A stretch of 64,000 nucleotides of DNA. Origin: Rhodopseudomonas palustris (GTDB lineage Bacteria > Pseudomonadota > Alphaproteobacteria > Rhizobiales > Xanthobacteraceae). Location: contig NZ_CP058907.1 of NCBI RefSeq assembly GCF_013415845.1, forward strand, positions 3,782,001 to 3,846,000, written 5' to 3'. Positions within the stretch are counted from its first letter, which is position 1; the number at the start of each line of letters is the position of its first letter. The notes beneath the pieces are model-generated. The model saw nothing but the letters and a program-made list of their open reading frames with translations, had not been told where the DNA came from and searched no databases. This document shows positions 17,784-26,051 of this stretch, in pieces. A program made the translations under genes and the position numbers.

Positions 17784-18857
17784 TCAGCCCGGAAATTTCA
17801 GCTCGTCGTCGCCGCGATCTTCAAAGTAGCGCGCCACGATCTCCGGCGTCACCTCTGCGATCGTCGCAGGCCGCCATTTCGGCTGGCGGTCCTTGTCGAT
17901 CACCGCGGCACGGACGCCCTCGACGAAATCGTCGCTGACGAACACTTGCAGTGCGGCGCGATATTCATGCACCAGACACTCTTCCAGCGACGCCCTGTGC
18001 CGCGCGGCGCGCAGCAGCTTCAGCGTCACTTTGAGGCTGGTCGGTGATTTGATCCGCAGCGTCTTCAGCGCGGCTTGCGCGAACTCCGACGCATCGCTCT
18101 CCAGCGCGGCGACGATCTGTTCGATCGTATCGTGCCCGAACCAGCGGTCGATGTCGGCCTGATGCAGTTCGGCGGGGCCTTGGGCCGGTTGTTCCGCAAA
18201 GCGCGCGATGATGCCGCTGACCTGCTCGGCGGACGCGCCGCTCGGTGCCTCGGTGAGCGCCTGACGCAGCGCCGCCCAGTTCGCGGTCGGCACATAGGCA
18301 TCGGCGAATTGCGCGTGGATCGCGTCGGCGCCGTTCATGATGTCGCCGGTGAGTCCGAAATACGTGCCGATCTCGCCGGGCGAGCGAGTCAGCAGCCAGG
18401 TGCCGCCGACATCGGGGAAAAAGCCGATGCCGACTTCCGGCATTGCGATCTTGGTCTTGTCGGTGACGATGCGGTGGCTGCCGTGGCCGGCGATGCCGAC
18501 GCCGCCGCCCATCACCAAGCCGTCCATGAACGCCACATAGGGTTTCGGATACTTCGCGATTCGAGCGTTGGTGATGTATTCCTCGCGCCAGAACACCTTG
18601 CCGAGATCGCCGCCTTCGCGCGCGCTGTTGTAGAGGCCGACGATGTCCCCGCCGGCGCACAGCCCGCGCTCACCGGCGCCCTCGACCAGGATCAGAGCGA
18701 CGTCCGGATCGGCAGCGAATGTGTCGAGCGCCCGATCGAGCTCGCGCGCCATCTCCAGCGTCAGCGCGTTGATCGCCTTCGGCCGGTTGAGACGGATCAC
18801 ACCGGCGGCGCCTTCGCGCCGGACGATCAGATCGGGTTCGGTCACGGCACCATTCAT
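17784..18857 (-). CDS. 3-hydroxyisobutyryl-CoA hydrolase
   Basis: A 357-residue crotonase-fold thioesterase. It differs from hydratases by its length and by the block [11 protein letters not shown]...[13 protein letters not shown], which is characteristic of 3-hydroxyisobutyryl-CoA hydrolases; the catalytic Glu is in MPEVG. It releases free 3-hydroxyisobutyrate from the CoA ester. The start ATG at 18857 overlaps the stop of the acyl-CoA dehydrogenase (ATGA), showing translational coupling. A longer frame upstream lies inside the dehydrogenase gene and is rejected. Confidence 0.92.
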   Translation of the reverse strand: MNGAVTEPDLIVRREGAAGVIRLNRPKAINALTLEMARELDRALDTFAADPDVALILVEGAGERGLCAGGDIVGLYNSAREGGDLGKVFWREEYITNARIAKYPKPYVAFMDGLVMGGGVGIAGHGSHRIVTDKTKIAMPEVGIGFFPDVGGTWLLTRSPGEIGTYFGLTGDIMNGADAIHAQFADAYVPTANWAALRQALTEAPSGASAEQVSGIIARFAEQPAQGPAELHQADIDRWFGHDTIEQIVAALESDASEFAQAALKTLRIKSPTSLKVTLKLLRAARHRASLEECLVHEYRAALQVFVSDDFVEGVRAAVIDKDRQPKWRPATIAEVTPEIVARYFEDRGDDELKFPG

Positions 18858-20011
18858 CGATTGGCCTCGAGCAGCTTGCGCGACACGATCAGCCGCATGA
18901 TTTCGTTGGTGCCTTCGAGGATCTGGTGCACGCGCAGATCGCGCACGATCTTCTCGACGCCGTATTCGGCCAGATAGCCGTAGCCGCCGTGCAGTTGCAG
19001 CGCCTCGTTGGCGACGCCAAAGCCGGCATCGGTGGCGAAGCGCTTGGCCATTGCGCACAGCTTGGTGGCATCGGCGTCCTTGCGGTCGAGCGCCGCGGCG
19101 GCGCGCCACAGCAAGGTGCGTGCGGCCTCCAATTCGGTCGCCATGTCGGCGAGCCGGAATTGCAGCGCCTGGAATTCGTCGAGCCGCTTCCCGAACGCCT
19201 TGCGCTCTTTCATGTAGCCGAGCGTCTTATCCAGCGCCGCCTGGGCACCACCGAGCGAGCAGGCGCCGATGTTGAGCCGGCCGCCGTCGAGCCCGGCCAT
19301 CGCGATCTTGAAACCGATGCCTTCGTCGCCGAGCCGGTTGGCGACCGGCACCCGCGCGTTCTCGAAAATGACGGTGCGGGTCGGCTGCGCGTTCCAGCCC
19401 ATCTTGCGCTCATTGGCACCGAACGAGAGGCCCGGCGTGTCCTTCTCGACCACCAGCGTCGAGATGCCGCCGGGACCGTCGCTGCCGGTGCGCACCATCA
19501 CGACATAGAGGTCGTTGGCGCCGGCGCCGGAGATGAACTGCTTTTGGCCGTTGAGGATATAGTGATCGCCGTCGCGCACCGCGCGGGTGCGCAGCGCCGC
19601 GGCATCCGAGCCGGAGCCCGGCTCGGTCAGGCAGTAGCTGGCGACCTGCTCCATGCTGCACAGCTTCGGCAGCCAGCGCTGACGCTGCGCATCGGAGCCG
19701 TAGCTGTCGATCATCCACGCCGCCATGTTGTGGATCGAGATGAAGGCCGACACCGACGGACAGCCGGTCGCCAGCGCTTCGAAGATCAGCGCCGCGTCGA
19801 AGCGAGTCATCGCGCTGCCGCCGACGTCATCGCGAATGTAGATGCCGCCGATGCCCAACGCCGCCGCTTCCCGGATCACATCCAGCGGCAGGTGCTTGTC
19901 TTCATCCCATTGCAGCGCGTGCGGCGCGATCTTCTCGGCCGCGAAGTCGCGCGCCATGTCACGAATGGCGCGCTGATCTTCGTTGAGGGAAAACTGATCA
20001 ATGGCTGTCAA
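18854..20011 (-). CDS. Acyl-CoA dehydrogenase, probably isobutyryl-CoA dehydrogenase
   Basis: A 385-residue FAD acyl-CoA dehydrogenase. FAD/substrate segments [16 protein letters not shown] and the catalytic-base segment LEGTNEI (Glu near 364) are intact. In this operon it most likely converts isobutyryl-CoA to methacrylyl-CoA. The only start that keeps the normal N-terminus is TTG at 20011, whose last bases overlap the stop codon of the upstream PIN-domain toxin (TTGA). A weak start coupled to a toxin gene is unusual for a catabolic enzyme. A separate enoyl-CoA hydratase for the next step is not in the run. Confidence 0.9.
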   Translation of the reverse strand: MTAIDQFSLNEDQRAIRDMARDFAAEKIAPHALQWDEDKHLPLDVIREAAALGIGGIYIRDDVGGSAMTRFDAALIFEALATGCPSVSAFISIHNMAAWMIDSYGSDAQRQRWLPKLCSMEQVASYCLTEPGSGSDAAALRTRAVRDGDHYILNGQKQFISGAGANDLYVVMVRTGSDGPGGISTLVVEKDTPGLSFGANERKMGWNAQPTRTVIFENARVPVANRLGDEGIGFKIAMAGLDGGRLNIGACSLGGAQAALDKTLGYMKERKAFGKRLDEFQALQFRLADMATELEAARTLLWRAAAALDRKDADATKLCAMAKRFATDAGFGVANEALQLHGGYGYLAEYGVEKIVRDLRVHQILEGTNEIMRLIVSRKLLEANR

Positions 20012-20427
20012 GGCATGTCCATCTTGGCGAGGTCATGAATGGTCAGCGTCGGAATCTGTCGAGCCATCCTGGTCAATCGGGTGTCGGCCGTGACCAGCGG
20101 GAAGCCCAGATCGAGCGCCGCTTGCAGATAGATGCAATCATAAACAGGATGGTCGAGTTTGATCGCAAGCGCGAGAACTTTGCCCACATCGGCATCGGCA
20201 ACGATCTGATCGAAAAATCCGGGAAGCTGACGCATTCGGCTGATCGCGTCGTCCGGCTGCAGCAACCCGAGCCTGCATTTCTTCCAGAGAACGTTAGCCG
20301 CCTCGTCGAAGACAAATCGCGGCGCCAGCAGGTCGGCATCGGAATCGAGCAGCGCGTGGGCGCGCTCGCTGTCCTCCTCGGTGACGAGCCACTTCACCGC
20401 CATGCTGGCGTCGACGAGATAGGCCAA
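20008..20427 (-). CDS. vapC: PIN-domain ribonuclease toxin, VapC family
   Basis: A 139-residue PIN domain with the conserved acids in place: Asp6 in YLVDAS, Glu in the FDEAANVLW helix, Asp in YDCIYLQAA and Asp in TADTRL, expected to hold Mg for RNA cleavage. The frame opens with TTG at 20427, one base after the antitoxin stop; no ATG fits. It ends inside the start of the acyl-CoA dehydrogenase. It is the toxin half of a pair with the small gene before it; VapC toxins typically cut tRNA or rRNA, target unknown here. Confidence 0.88.
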   Translation of the reverse strand: MAYLVDASMAVKWLVTEEDSERAHALLDSDADLLAPRFVFDEAANVLWKKCRLGLLQPDDAISRMRQLPGFFDQIVADADVGKVLALAIKLDHPVYDCIYLQAALDLGFPLVTADTRLTRMARQIPTLTIHDLAKMDMP

Positions 20428-20428
20428 T

Positions 20429-20656
20429 TCACATCAGCCCTTCGCGTCGTTCCTCGGCGGTCAGCGACGGCTGAACGTCCGGATACTCGGACAGGAAGCG
20501 TCGTGACAGCGCCGCCCGCTCTGCTCGCGAGAACGGGCGGTGGCTCTCGAGGAGGTCGCGCAACTCTTCCTCGAGCGAGCGACCGTGAAGCCGCGCCCGC
20601 TCCCGGTAGATGGCAATCGTCTCCTCTGCGACATCAGGAATGACTACTTCCGCCAT
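20429..20656 (-). CDS. vapB: VapB/FitA-like ribbon-helix-helix antitoxin
   Basis: A 75-residue protein whose first half (EVVIPDV... with the helix GRSLEEELRDLL) matches ribbon-helix-helix antitoxins of the FitA/VapB kind; the C-terminal half is charged and would wrap the toxin. Start ATG at 20656 has a GGAGGG site 5 bases upstream; in-frame ATGs at 20668 and 20671 lack one. A short inverted repeat (CATGC-N5-GCATG, 20669-20683) just upstream could be an autoregulatory site. It neutralises the PIN toxin that follows. Confidence 0.82.
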   Translation of the reverse strand: MAEVVIPDVAEETIAIYRERARLHGRSLEEELRDLLESHRPFSRAERAALSRRFLSEYPDVQPSLTAEERREGLM

Positions 20657-20705
20657 CGTTCCCTCCATCATGCTGACGGCATGACCATCCTCTCCGAAAC
20701 CTACC

Positions 20706-22202
20706 TTACTTCATCAGCGGGATCGAAAACTCCGCGCCCTCCTTCACGCCCGACGGCCAGCGCGAGGTGACGGTCTTGGTCTTGGTGTAGAACCGGATCG
20801 AGTCCGGGCCGTGCTGGTTGAGGTCGCCGAAACCGGACTTCTTCCAGCCGCCGAAGGTGTAGTAGGCGATCGGCACCGGGATCGGCACGTTGATGCCGAC
20901 CATGCCGACATTGACCTTGGCGGCGAAGTCGCGGGCGGCGTCACCGTCGCGGGTGAAGATCGCGACGCCGTTGCCGTAGTCGTGGTCGGACGGCAGCGAC
21001 AGCGCTTCGGCATAATCATGGGCGCGGACGACGCTCAGGACGGGGCCGAAGATCTCTTCCTTGTAGATCCGCATGTCCTTGGTGACGTTGTCGAACAGAC
21101 AGCCGCCCATGTAGAAGCCGTTCTCGTAGCCCTGCATCTTGAAGCCGCGGCCGTCGACCGCGAGCGTCGCGCCTTCCTTGACGCCGATATCGACGTAGTT
21201 CTTGACGCGCTCCAGCGCTTCCTTGGTAACCAGCGGGCCGTAATCGGCGGTCGGATCGGTCGACGGACCGATCTTCAGCGCCTCGACGCGCGGGATCAGC
21301 TTGCTCATCAGCGCGTCCGCGGTGGCCTTGCCGACCGGCACCGCGACCGAAATCGCCATGCAGCGCTCACCGGCCGAGCCGTAGCCGGCGCCGATCAGCG
21401 CGTCGACGGTCTGGTCGATATCGGCATCCGGCATGATGATGGCGTGGTTCTTGGCACCGCCGAAGCATTGCGCCCGCTTGCCGGTCTGCGCCGCACGCTC
21501 ATAGATGTACTGCGCGATCGGCGAGGAGCCGACGAAGCCGACCGCCTTGATGTCCGGATCGTCGAGGATGGCGTCGACCGCTTCCTTGTCGCCGTTGACG
21601 ACGTTGAGGATGCCCGGCGGCAGACCGGCTTCGAGCATCAGCGCCGCCAGCGCCATCGGCACGCCGGGATCGCGCTCGGACGGCTTCAGGATGAAGGCGT
21701 TGCCGCAGGCGATCGCCGGGGCGAACTTCCACATCGGGATCATCGCCGGGAAGTTGAACGGGGTGATCCCGGCGACGACGCCGAGCGGCTGGCGCATCGA
21801 ATAGATGTCGATGCCGGGGCCGGCGCCCTCGGTGTATTCGCCCTTCATCAGATGCGGAATGCCGCAGGCGAATTCGGCGACTTCGAGGCCGCGCTGAATG
21901 TCACCCTTGGCGTCGGGGATGGTCTTGCCGTGTTCGCGCGCGAGCAGCTCGGCGAGCTTGTCGTAATCGCGCTGCACCAATTCGAGGAACTTCATCAGCA
22001 CGCGGGCGCGGCGCTGCGGATTGGTGGCGCCCCATTCCGGCTGCGCGGCCTTGGCGTTTTCAACCGCTGCGCGGAGCTCGGCTTTGGTGGCGAGGGCAAC
22101 TTTGGCCTTCACCTCGCCGGTCATCGGCTCGAACACGTCGGCGAAACGCCCCGACTTGCCCTCGACCTCTTTGCCGCCGATGAAATGCCCGACCGTGCGC
22201 AT
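20706..22202 (-). CDS. mmsA: Methylmalonate-semialdehyde dehydrogenase (CoA-acylating)
   Basis: A 498-residue aldehyde dehydrogenase of the CoA-dependent MMSDH type, which turns methylmalonate semialdehyde into propionyl-CoA. It opens MRTVGHFIGG, carries FGGAKNHAIIMPDAD, and has the catalytic Cys in GERCMA near residue 280; the usual general-base Glu is absent, as in this family. Start ATG at 22202 has GGAGG just upstream; a frame running to 22319 is not supported. First gene of the valine operon, with the TA pair directly after it. Confidence 0.93.
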   Translation of the reverse strand: MRTVGHFIGGKEVEGKSGRFADVFEPMTGEVKAKVALATKAELRAAVENAKAAQPEWGATNPQRRARVLMKFLELVQRDYDKLAELLAREHGKTIPDAKGDIQRGLEVAEFACGIPHLMKGEYTEGAGPGIDIYSMRQPLGVVAGITPFNFPAMIPMWKFAPAIACGNAFILKPSERDPGVPMALAALMLEAGLPPGILNVVNGDKEAVDAILDDPDIKAVGFVGSSPIAQYIYERAAQTGKRAQCFGGAKNHAIIMPDADIDQTVDALIGAGYGSAGERCMAISVAVPVGKATADALMSKLIPRVEALKIGPSTDPTADYGPLVTKEALERVKNYVDIGVKEGATLAVDGRGFKMQGYENGFYMGGCLFDNVTKDMRIYKEEIFGPVLSVVRAHDYAEALSLPSDHDYGNGVAIFTRDGDAARDFAAKVNVGMVGINVPIPVPIAYYTFGGWKKSGFGDLNQHGPDSIRFYTKTKTVTSRWPSGVKEGAEFSIPLMK

Positions 22203-22361
22203 GGACTTCCTCCTGAAAGGCTGTGTTCTCATCCCCTTGAACAGAATTTTTTCAGGTTTGGGAAGGCCCAGGACGCGCGACACCTGTGCCGAAATGCGCA
22301 AGCGGCTGCGCTGCGGCATGCGGCCACCGTCGGCCGCAGCGGAGGCGATTGCAAGCAGGTT

Positions 22362-23030
22362 TCAGTCTTGCACGGCCGACCGTGCCGCGGCCTTGGCTGC
22401 GGTCCTTTTCGGCTTGGCCGTGATCACCCGCGTCGGCTTTTTCGACCCAGAGGCACCGGCCTCGCCCAGCGCGGCTTCGCGGCCGGCGGCGAGGATCTCG
22501 TCGGACAATTCGCCGCTGCCGGCGATCCGCGCCAGCACCAGCGTTCCCATCATCGTCGCCAGCGTCGCCATCGCCTGCTTGCGGGCGGTCTTCGGCGGAG
22601 CGTCGACATATTGCGCCGCGATCATCGCGATCATCGCGTCGAGCTTGGCGGCGAACGCCTTGCGGGTCTTCGGGCTTTCACGCGCAATCTCTGCACCGAG
22701 CGCCGGCACCGCGCAGCCGCGGCCGGGATCATCGCGGTGGCTTGCGCTGAGATAGCCGTCGATCAGCGCAGCCAGCCGCTGCTCCGGCGGCAGTTCCTCC
22801 GCCAGCTTGCGCCAGCGCTCGGTCGAGCGGTCCATCGCGTAGCTGAACGCCTCGATCACCAGCGCCTCGCGCGAGGCGAAATGCGCGTAAAACCCGCCGT
22901 GGGTGAGGCCCGCATCCTTCATCAGATCGGCGACGCCGATGCCGTGGGCGCCCTTTTCGCGCAGCTTCACCGACGCCCGCCGGACGATGCGGTCGTGGGT
23001 TTCCTGCTTGTGTTCCTTCGAATAGCGCAT
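22362..23030 (-). CDS. TetR-family transcriptional regulator
   Basis: A 222-residue TetR protein. The DNA-binding domain (about 10-56) includes GIGVADLMKDAGLTHGGFYAHF; the C-terminal domain is the TetR_C type found with lipid or CoA-related operons and ends in a basic Lys/Ala-rich tail. It lies between the thioesterase gene and mmsA on the same strand. Motifs sharing ATATGAT occur before this gene, in the thioesterase/crotonase gap and before the MFS gene, which suggests the set it controls. Confidence 0.88.
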   Translation of the reverse strand: MRYSKEHKQETHDRIVRRASVKLREKGAHGIGVADLMKDAGLTHGGFYAHFASREALVIEAFSYAMDRSTERWRKLAEELPPEQRLAALIDGYLSASHRDDPGRGCAVPALGAEIARESPKTRKAFAAKLDAMIAMIAAQYVDAPPKTARKQAMATLATMMGTLVLARIAGSGELSDEILAAGREAALGEAGASGSKKPTRVITAKPKRTAAKAAARSAVQD

Positions 23031-23054
23031 CGGCGGTCCATGCCATGTTCAGGA

Positions 23055-23065
23055 TCATATTATGA
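23055..23065. promoter_or_regulatory. Short palindrome upstream of the TetR gene
   Basis: TCATATTATGA is a perfect odd-length palindrome 25 bases before the TetR start codon. On the minus strand it reads TCATAATATGA and continues to AATATGATCC, sharing ATATGAT with the two stronger sites at 23698 and 24646. Possible autoregulatory site overlapping a -10 element. Confidence 0.35.
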
Positions 23066-23103
23066 CACCGAACGCGGGCGTTTGCCTCAAGTTTCGGTTG
23101 ACC

Positions 23104-23679
23104 TCAGAATTCGTGCGGATGTGGCGCCGCAGCAGGCGCGGCGCCCAGCATCGCGAAAGTTGCAGTGGCGTGCACCGCCAGCTTGCCGGCGCCGTCATAG
23201 ACGAAGCCCTCGGTGTAGCTCGACTGCCGGCCGAGTTTCACCACGCGCCCCTCGGCTACGATCGTGCCGGAGCGCACCGACAGCGGCCGCAGATAGCTGA
23301 GCTTCAGATCCATCGTCACCGAGCCCTGCCCGGCCTGCTGCTGCGTCGAGATCGCGCAGCCCATTGCGGTGTCGAGCAGCGCGGCTGCGATCGCGCCGTG
23401 GAGCAGGCCCGCGGTGTTCTCCAGGCTCTGGTCGGGATCGAGCTGCATCACGATCCGGCCGCGATGCACTTCGGCCATCTTGAAGCCGATCAGCCGCGCG
23501 AGCGGCGGCGGCGGCAGCCGGCCGTCACGGATCGCCTGCATTACTTCCAGGCCGGACATCGCCATCGCGGCGCGGGCGACCGGCCCCGGTTCCTGCCAAT
23601 CGACGGTGCGGCTGCGGCGCTGCGCGGGCGCGAACAAGCCTGCGAGATCGGGCGGCGCAGCGGCATCGAGCATCGTCAT
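23104..23679 (-). CDS. PaaI-family hotdog thioesterase
   Basis: A 191-residue hotdog-fold acyl-CoA thioesterase. The core from about 60 carries the PaaI pattern LLHGAIAAALLDTAMGCAI, where the HG...D set holds the thioester and the acidic residue activates water; it then reads TMDLKLSYLRPL. About 55 extra residues precede the fold. Start ATG at 23679 has GGAG upstream. It is divergent from the crotonase gene over an operator-like inverted repeat. The family clears stalled CoA esters; the substrate is not evident. Confidence 0.87.
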   Translation of the reverse strand: MTMLDAAAPPDLAGLFAPAQRRSRTVDWQEPGPVARAAMAMSGLEVMQAIRDGRLPPPPLARLIGFKMAEVHRGRIVMQLDPDQSLENTAGLLHGAIAAALLDTAMGCAISTQQQAGQGSVTMDLKLSYLRPLSVRSGTIVAEGRVVKLGRQSSYTEGFVYDGAGKLAVHATATFAMLGAAPAAAPHPHEF

Positions 23680-23697
23680 CGGCGGGCTCCTGTTTTT

Positions 23698-23715
23698 ATA
23701 TGATGCTACTCATAT
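23698..23715. promoter_or_regulatory. TetR operator candidate (ATATGA-N6-TCATAT)
   Basis: Perfect 6-bp inverted arms in an AT-rich stretch 19 bases before the thioesterase start and about 107 before the divergent crotonase start. With one more base on the left it reads TATATGATG, the same 9-mer as in the site before the MFS gene. A dimeric TetR protein is encoded next door, so it is the natural candidate to bind here. Confidence 0.5.
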
Positions 23716-23821
23716 TATAAATTCCAGGTCGCGACAAGCGCGCCGGCTGGATGCTTGACAGCCCCCCAGCATTACCGGGCATGATGCCGCGCCTGCCCCG
23801 CCCTCGCTGACGAGATCCACC

Positions 23822-24592
23822 ATGCAGATGCTCAACACCCATTGCGGCGTCGACCGCGATTCCCGCGGCGTCGCGCGCCTCACCATCTGCAACGCTGGCA
23901 AACTCAACATCCTGAACACCGCGGTGATCACCGATGTGCGCGATGGGCTGCAGCAACTCGCAGCAGATCAGAGCCTGCGCGTGCTCATCATCGCGGGACA
24001 GAGCGAACGCAGCATGATCGGCGGCGCCGATATCAACGAGATGGCGACGCTCGATCAGAGTTCCGCCGAGCGCTTCATCACCGGGCTTGCGGAGCTGTGC
24101 GAGGCGGTGCGCGCCGTGCCCTATCCGGTGATCGCGCGAATTCCCGGCTGGTGCCTCGGCGGCGGCCTGGAATTCGCCGCCGCCTGCGATTTCCGTGTCG
24201 CCACGCACGACGCCAAATTCGGCATGCCCGAGGTGCGGGTCGGGATTCCGTCGGTGATCCACGCCGCCCTGCTGCCGCGGCTGATCGGCTGGTCGCGGGC
24301 GCGCTTCCTGGTGATGGCCGCCGAAAACATCGACGCCGACACCGCGCTTGCCTGGGGCCTGATCGACAAGATCGCGCCGCCGGGCGAGCTCGATGCGGCG
24401 GTCGAGCATCTGGTCGACTCCCTGCTCGCCGGCGCGCCGCAGGCAATGCGGGCGCAGAAGGCGCTGATGGCGGCGTGGGAAGACATGCCGCTACCGCAGG
24501 CGGTTGCGCATTCGGTCAAAGTGTTCGGCCAGTCGTATCTGACCGGCGAGCCGCAGGCCCTGATGGCGGATTTCATCAACCGCAAACGCTGA
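23822..24592 (+). CDS. Enoyl-CoA hydratase/isomerase family protein
   Basis: A 256-residue crotonase. The first oxyanion segment is IGGADIN at about 66-72; the second is CLGGGLEFA near 108-116. The acid positions are partly altered: the region after the second loop reads MPEVRVGIPSVIHAA, with one Glu retained, so hydratase activity is likely but isomerase or another crotonase reaction is possible. It is divergent from the thioesterase and 124 bases before the MFS carrier, sharing the TetR-like sites. Confidence 0.85.
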   Translation: MQMLNTHCGVDRDSRGVARLTICNAGKLNILNTAVITDVRDGLQQLAADQSLRVLIIAGQSERSMIGGADINEMATLDQSSAERFITGLAELCEAVRAVPYPVIARIPGWCLGGGLEFAAACDFRVATHDAKFGMPEVRVGIPSVIHAALLPRLIGWSRARFLVMAAENIDADTALAWGLIDKIAPPGELDAAVEHLVDSLLAGAPQAMRAQKALMAAWEDMPLPQAVAHSVKVFGQSYLTGEPQALMADFINRKR

Positions 24593-24645
24593 CCGCCGTT
24601 CACGCGATCTTGGGCGATCTTCGAGTTGCGTCGCCGCCGGTAATT

Positions 24646-24662
24646 TATATGATGGACATCAT
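24646..24662. promoter_or_regulatory. TetR operator candidate before the MFS gene
   Basis: TATATGATGGACATCAT contains ATGATG and CATCAT arms around GA and begins with the TATATGATG 9-mer seen in the thioesterase/crotonase gap. It lies 54 bases before the MFS start codon, the right place to block RNA polymerase. Confidence 0.45.
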
Positions 24663-24716
24663 TTTCAATAGCCGGTCCGCATCCTGCGCCGGCGCGCTCG
24701 CCGACAGGACCGCCGC

Positions 24717-26003
24717 ATGATCTCCGACGCCCTCGCCGCCGCGCTGGCCCGACGCAACATCCATTACGGGTGGGTGATGGTCGGCGTCACCTTCCTCACC
24801 GCGCTGGTCAATGCCGGCGCGGTCGGCGCCCCCGGCGTCTTCATCGTGCCGCTGCAGCAGGAATTCGGCTGGAGCACCGCGGATATTTCGTCCGCACTGT
24901 CGATCCGCTTCGTGCTGTTCGGGCTGATGGCGCCGTTCGCCGCTGCGCTGATGAACCGGTTCGGTCTGCGGCAGGTGACGCTGACTGCGCTTGTGGTGGT
25001 CTCGATCGGACTGATCGCGTCGCTGGCAATGACATCGCTGTGGCAGCTGATGCTGCTGTGGGGCGTCGTGGTTGGCGTCGGCACCGGCCTCACCGCGCTG
25101 GTGCTCGGCGCCACGGTGGCGACGCGCTGGTTCGTCGCCCGCCGCGGCTTGGTGATCGGCATGATGACCGCGAGCGTCGCCACCGGCCAGCTCGTGTTCC
25201 TGCCAATCCTCGCCTCGCTCACCGAGCGCTACGGCTGGCGGATCGCGATGGCTTACGTCTGCGCGCTGATCGGCGTCGCCGCAATCGCGGTGCTGATCGC
25301 GATGCGCAACCGGCCGAGCGACGTCGGGCTGCGGCCCTATGGCGACACCAGCACCGAGCCGGTGCCGCTGTCGGCCCAGGCTGTGCCGGGCTCGATCGCA
25401 GCGGCCGCACTCGGCGCGCTCCGCGACGCGGCCAAGACGCGGGTGTTCTGGGTGCTGTTCGGCACCTTCTTCATCTGCGGCGCGTCGACCAACGGCCTGG
25501 TGCAGGTTCACCTGATCCCGCTCTGCGCCGACTTCAACATCCCGCAGGTGCAGGCCGCGGGCCTGCTCGCAGCGATGGGCGTGTTCGATTTCATCGGCAC
25601 CATCCTGTCGGGCTGGCTGGCCGACCGCTACGACAATCGCTGGCTGCTGTTCTGGTACTACGGCCTGCGCGGCCTCAGCCTGCTGGCGCTGCCGTTCACC
25701 GACTTTTCGTTCTACGGCCTGTCGCTGTTCGCGGTGTTCTACGGACTCGACTGGGTCGCCACCGTGCCGCCGACAGTGCGGCTGACGGCGCAGAAGTTCG
25801 GCCCCGAGCGCGCCAATCTGGTGTTCGGCTGGATCTTCGCCGGCCATCAGCTCGGCGCCGCCACCGCCGCGTTCGGCGCCGGCCTGTCGCGCGACCTGCT
25901 GGCGAGCTACCTGCCGGCCTTCTTCATCGCCGGCGCCCTGTGCGTGATCGCCGCCGCCGCGGCGCTGACGATCAGCAAGGCTGCCAAGCCGGCGGCGGCC
26001 TGA
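24717..26003 (+). CDS. MFS transporter (monocarboxylate / OFA-like)
   Basis: A 428-residue major facilitator with about 12 hydrophobic segments and a central hydrophilic loop near 200-225. The N-half motif FGLMAPFAAALMNRFGLRQV and the second-half SGWLADRYDNRWLL match the MFS loop 2-3 and 8-9 signatures. Closest by character to monocarboxylate and oxalate:formate-type carriers, so an organic acid substrate is a reasonable inference. It follows the crotonase gene and carries its own operator-like site. It converges with the carboxylase gene. Confidence 0.88.
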   Translation: MISDALAAALARRNIHYGWVMVGVTFLTALVNAGAVGAPGVFIVPLQQEFGWSTADISSALSIRFVLFGLMAPFAAALMNRFGLRQVTLTALVVVSIGLIASLAMTSLWQLMLLWGVVVGVGTGLTALVLGATVATRWFVARRGLVIGMMTASVATGQLVFLPILASLTERYGWRIAMAYVCALIGVAAIAVLIAMRNRPSDVGLRPYGDTSTEPVPLSAQAVPGSIAAAALGALRDAAKTRVFWVLFGTFFICGASTNGLVQVHLIPLCADFNIPQVQAAGLLAAMGVFDFIGTILSGWLADRYDNRWLLFWYYGLRGLSLLALPFTDFSFYGLSLFAVFYGLDWVATVPPTVRLTAQKFGPERANLVFGWIFAGHQLGAATAAFGAGLSRDLLASYLPAFFIAGALCVIAAAAALTISKAAKPAAA

Positions 26004-26021
26004 GGACGCAGCCCGCTTCAT

Positions 26022-26042
26022 CTCTCCGCGCTGCGGGGAGAG
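26022..26042. terminator. Hairpin between convergent genes
   Basis: CTCTCCGC and GCGGGGAGAG form a near-perfect stem with a short loop between the MFS and carboxyltransferase stop codons. There is no T-run on either strand, so it may act as an mRNA 3' border rather than a strict intrinsic terminator. Confidence 0.35.
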
Positions 26043-26051
26043 GTTCGAAGA

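Noticed and set aside
20811..23300. Open frame of 829 codons opposite mmsA and tetR
   Set aside because: Antisense shadow of two recognisable genes, without motif or ribosome site.
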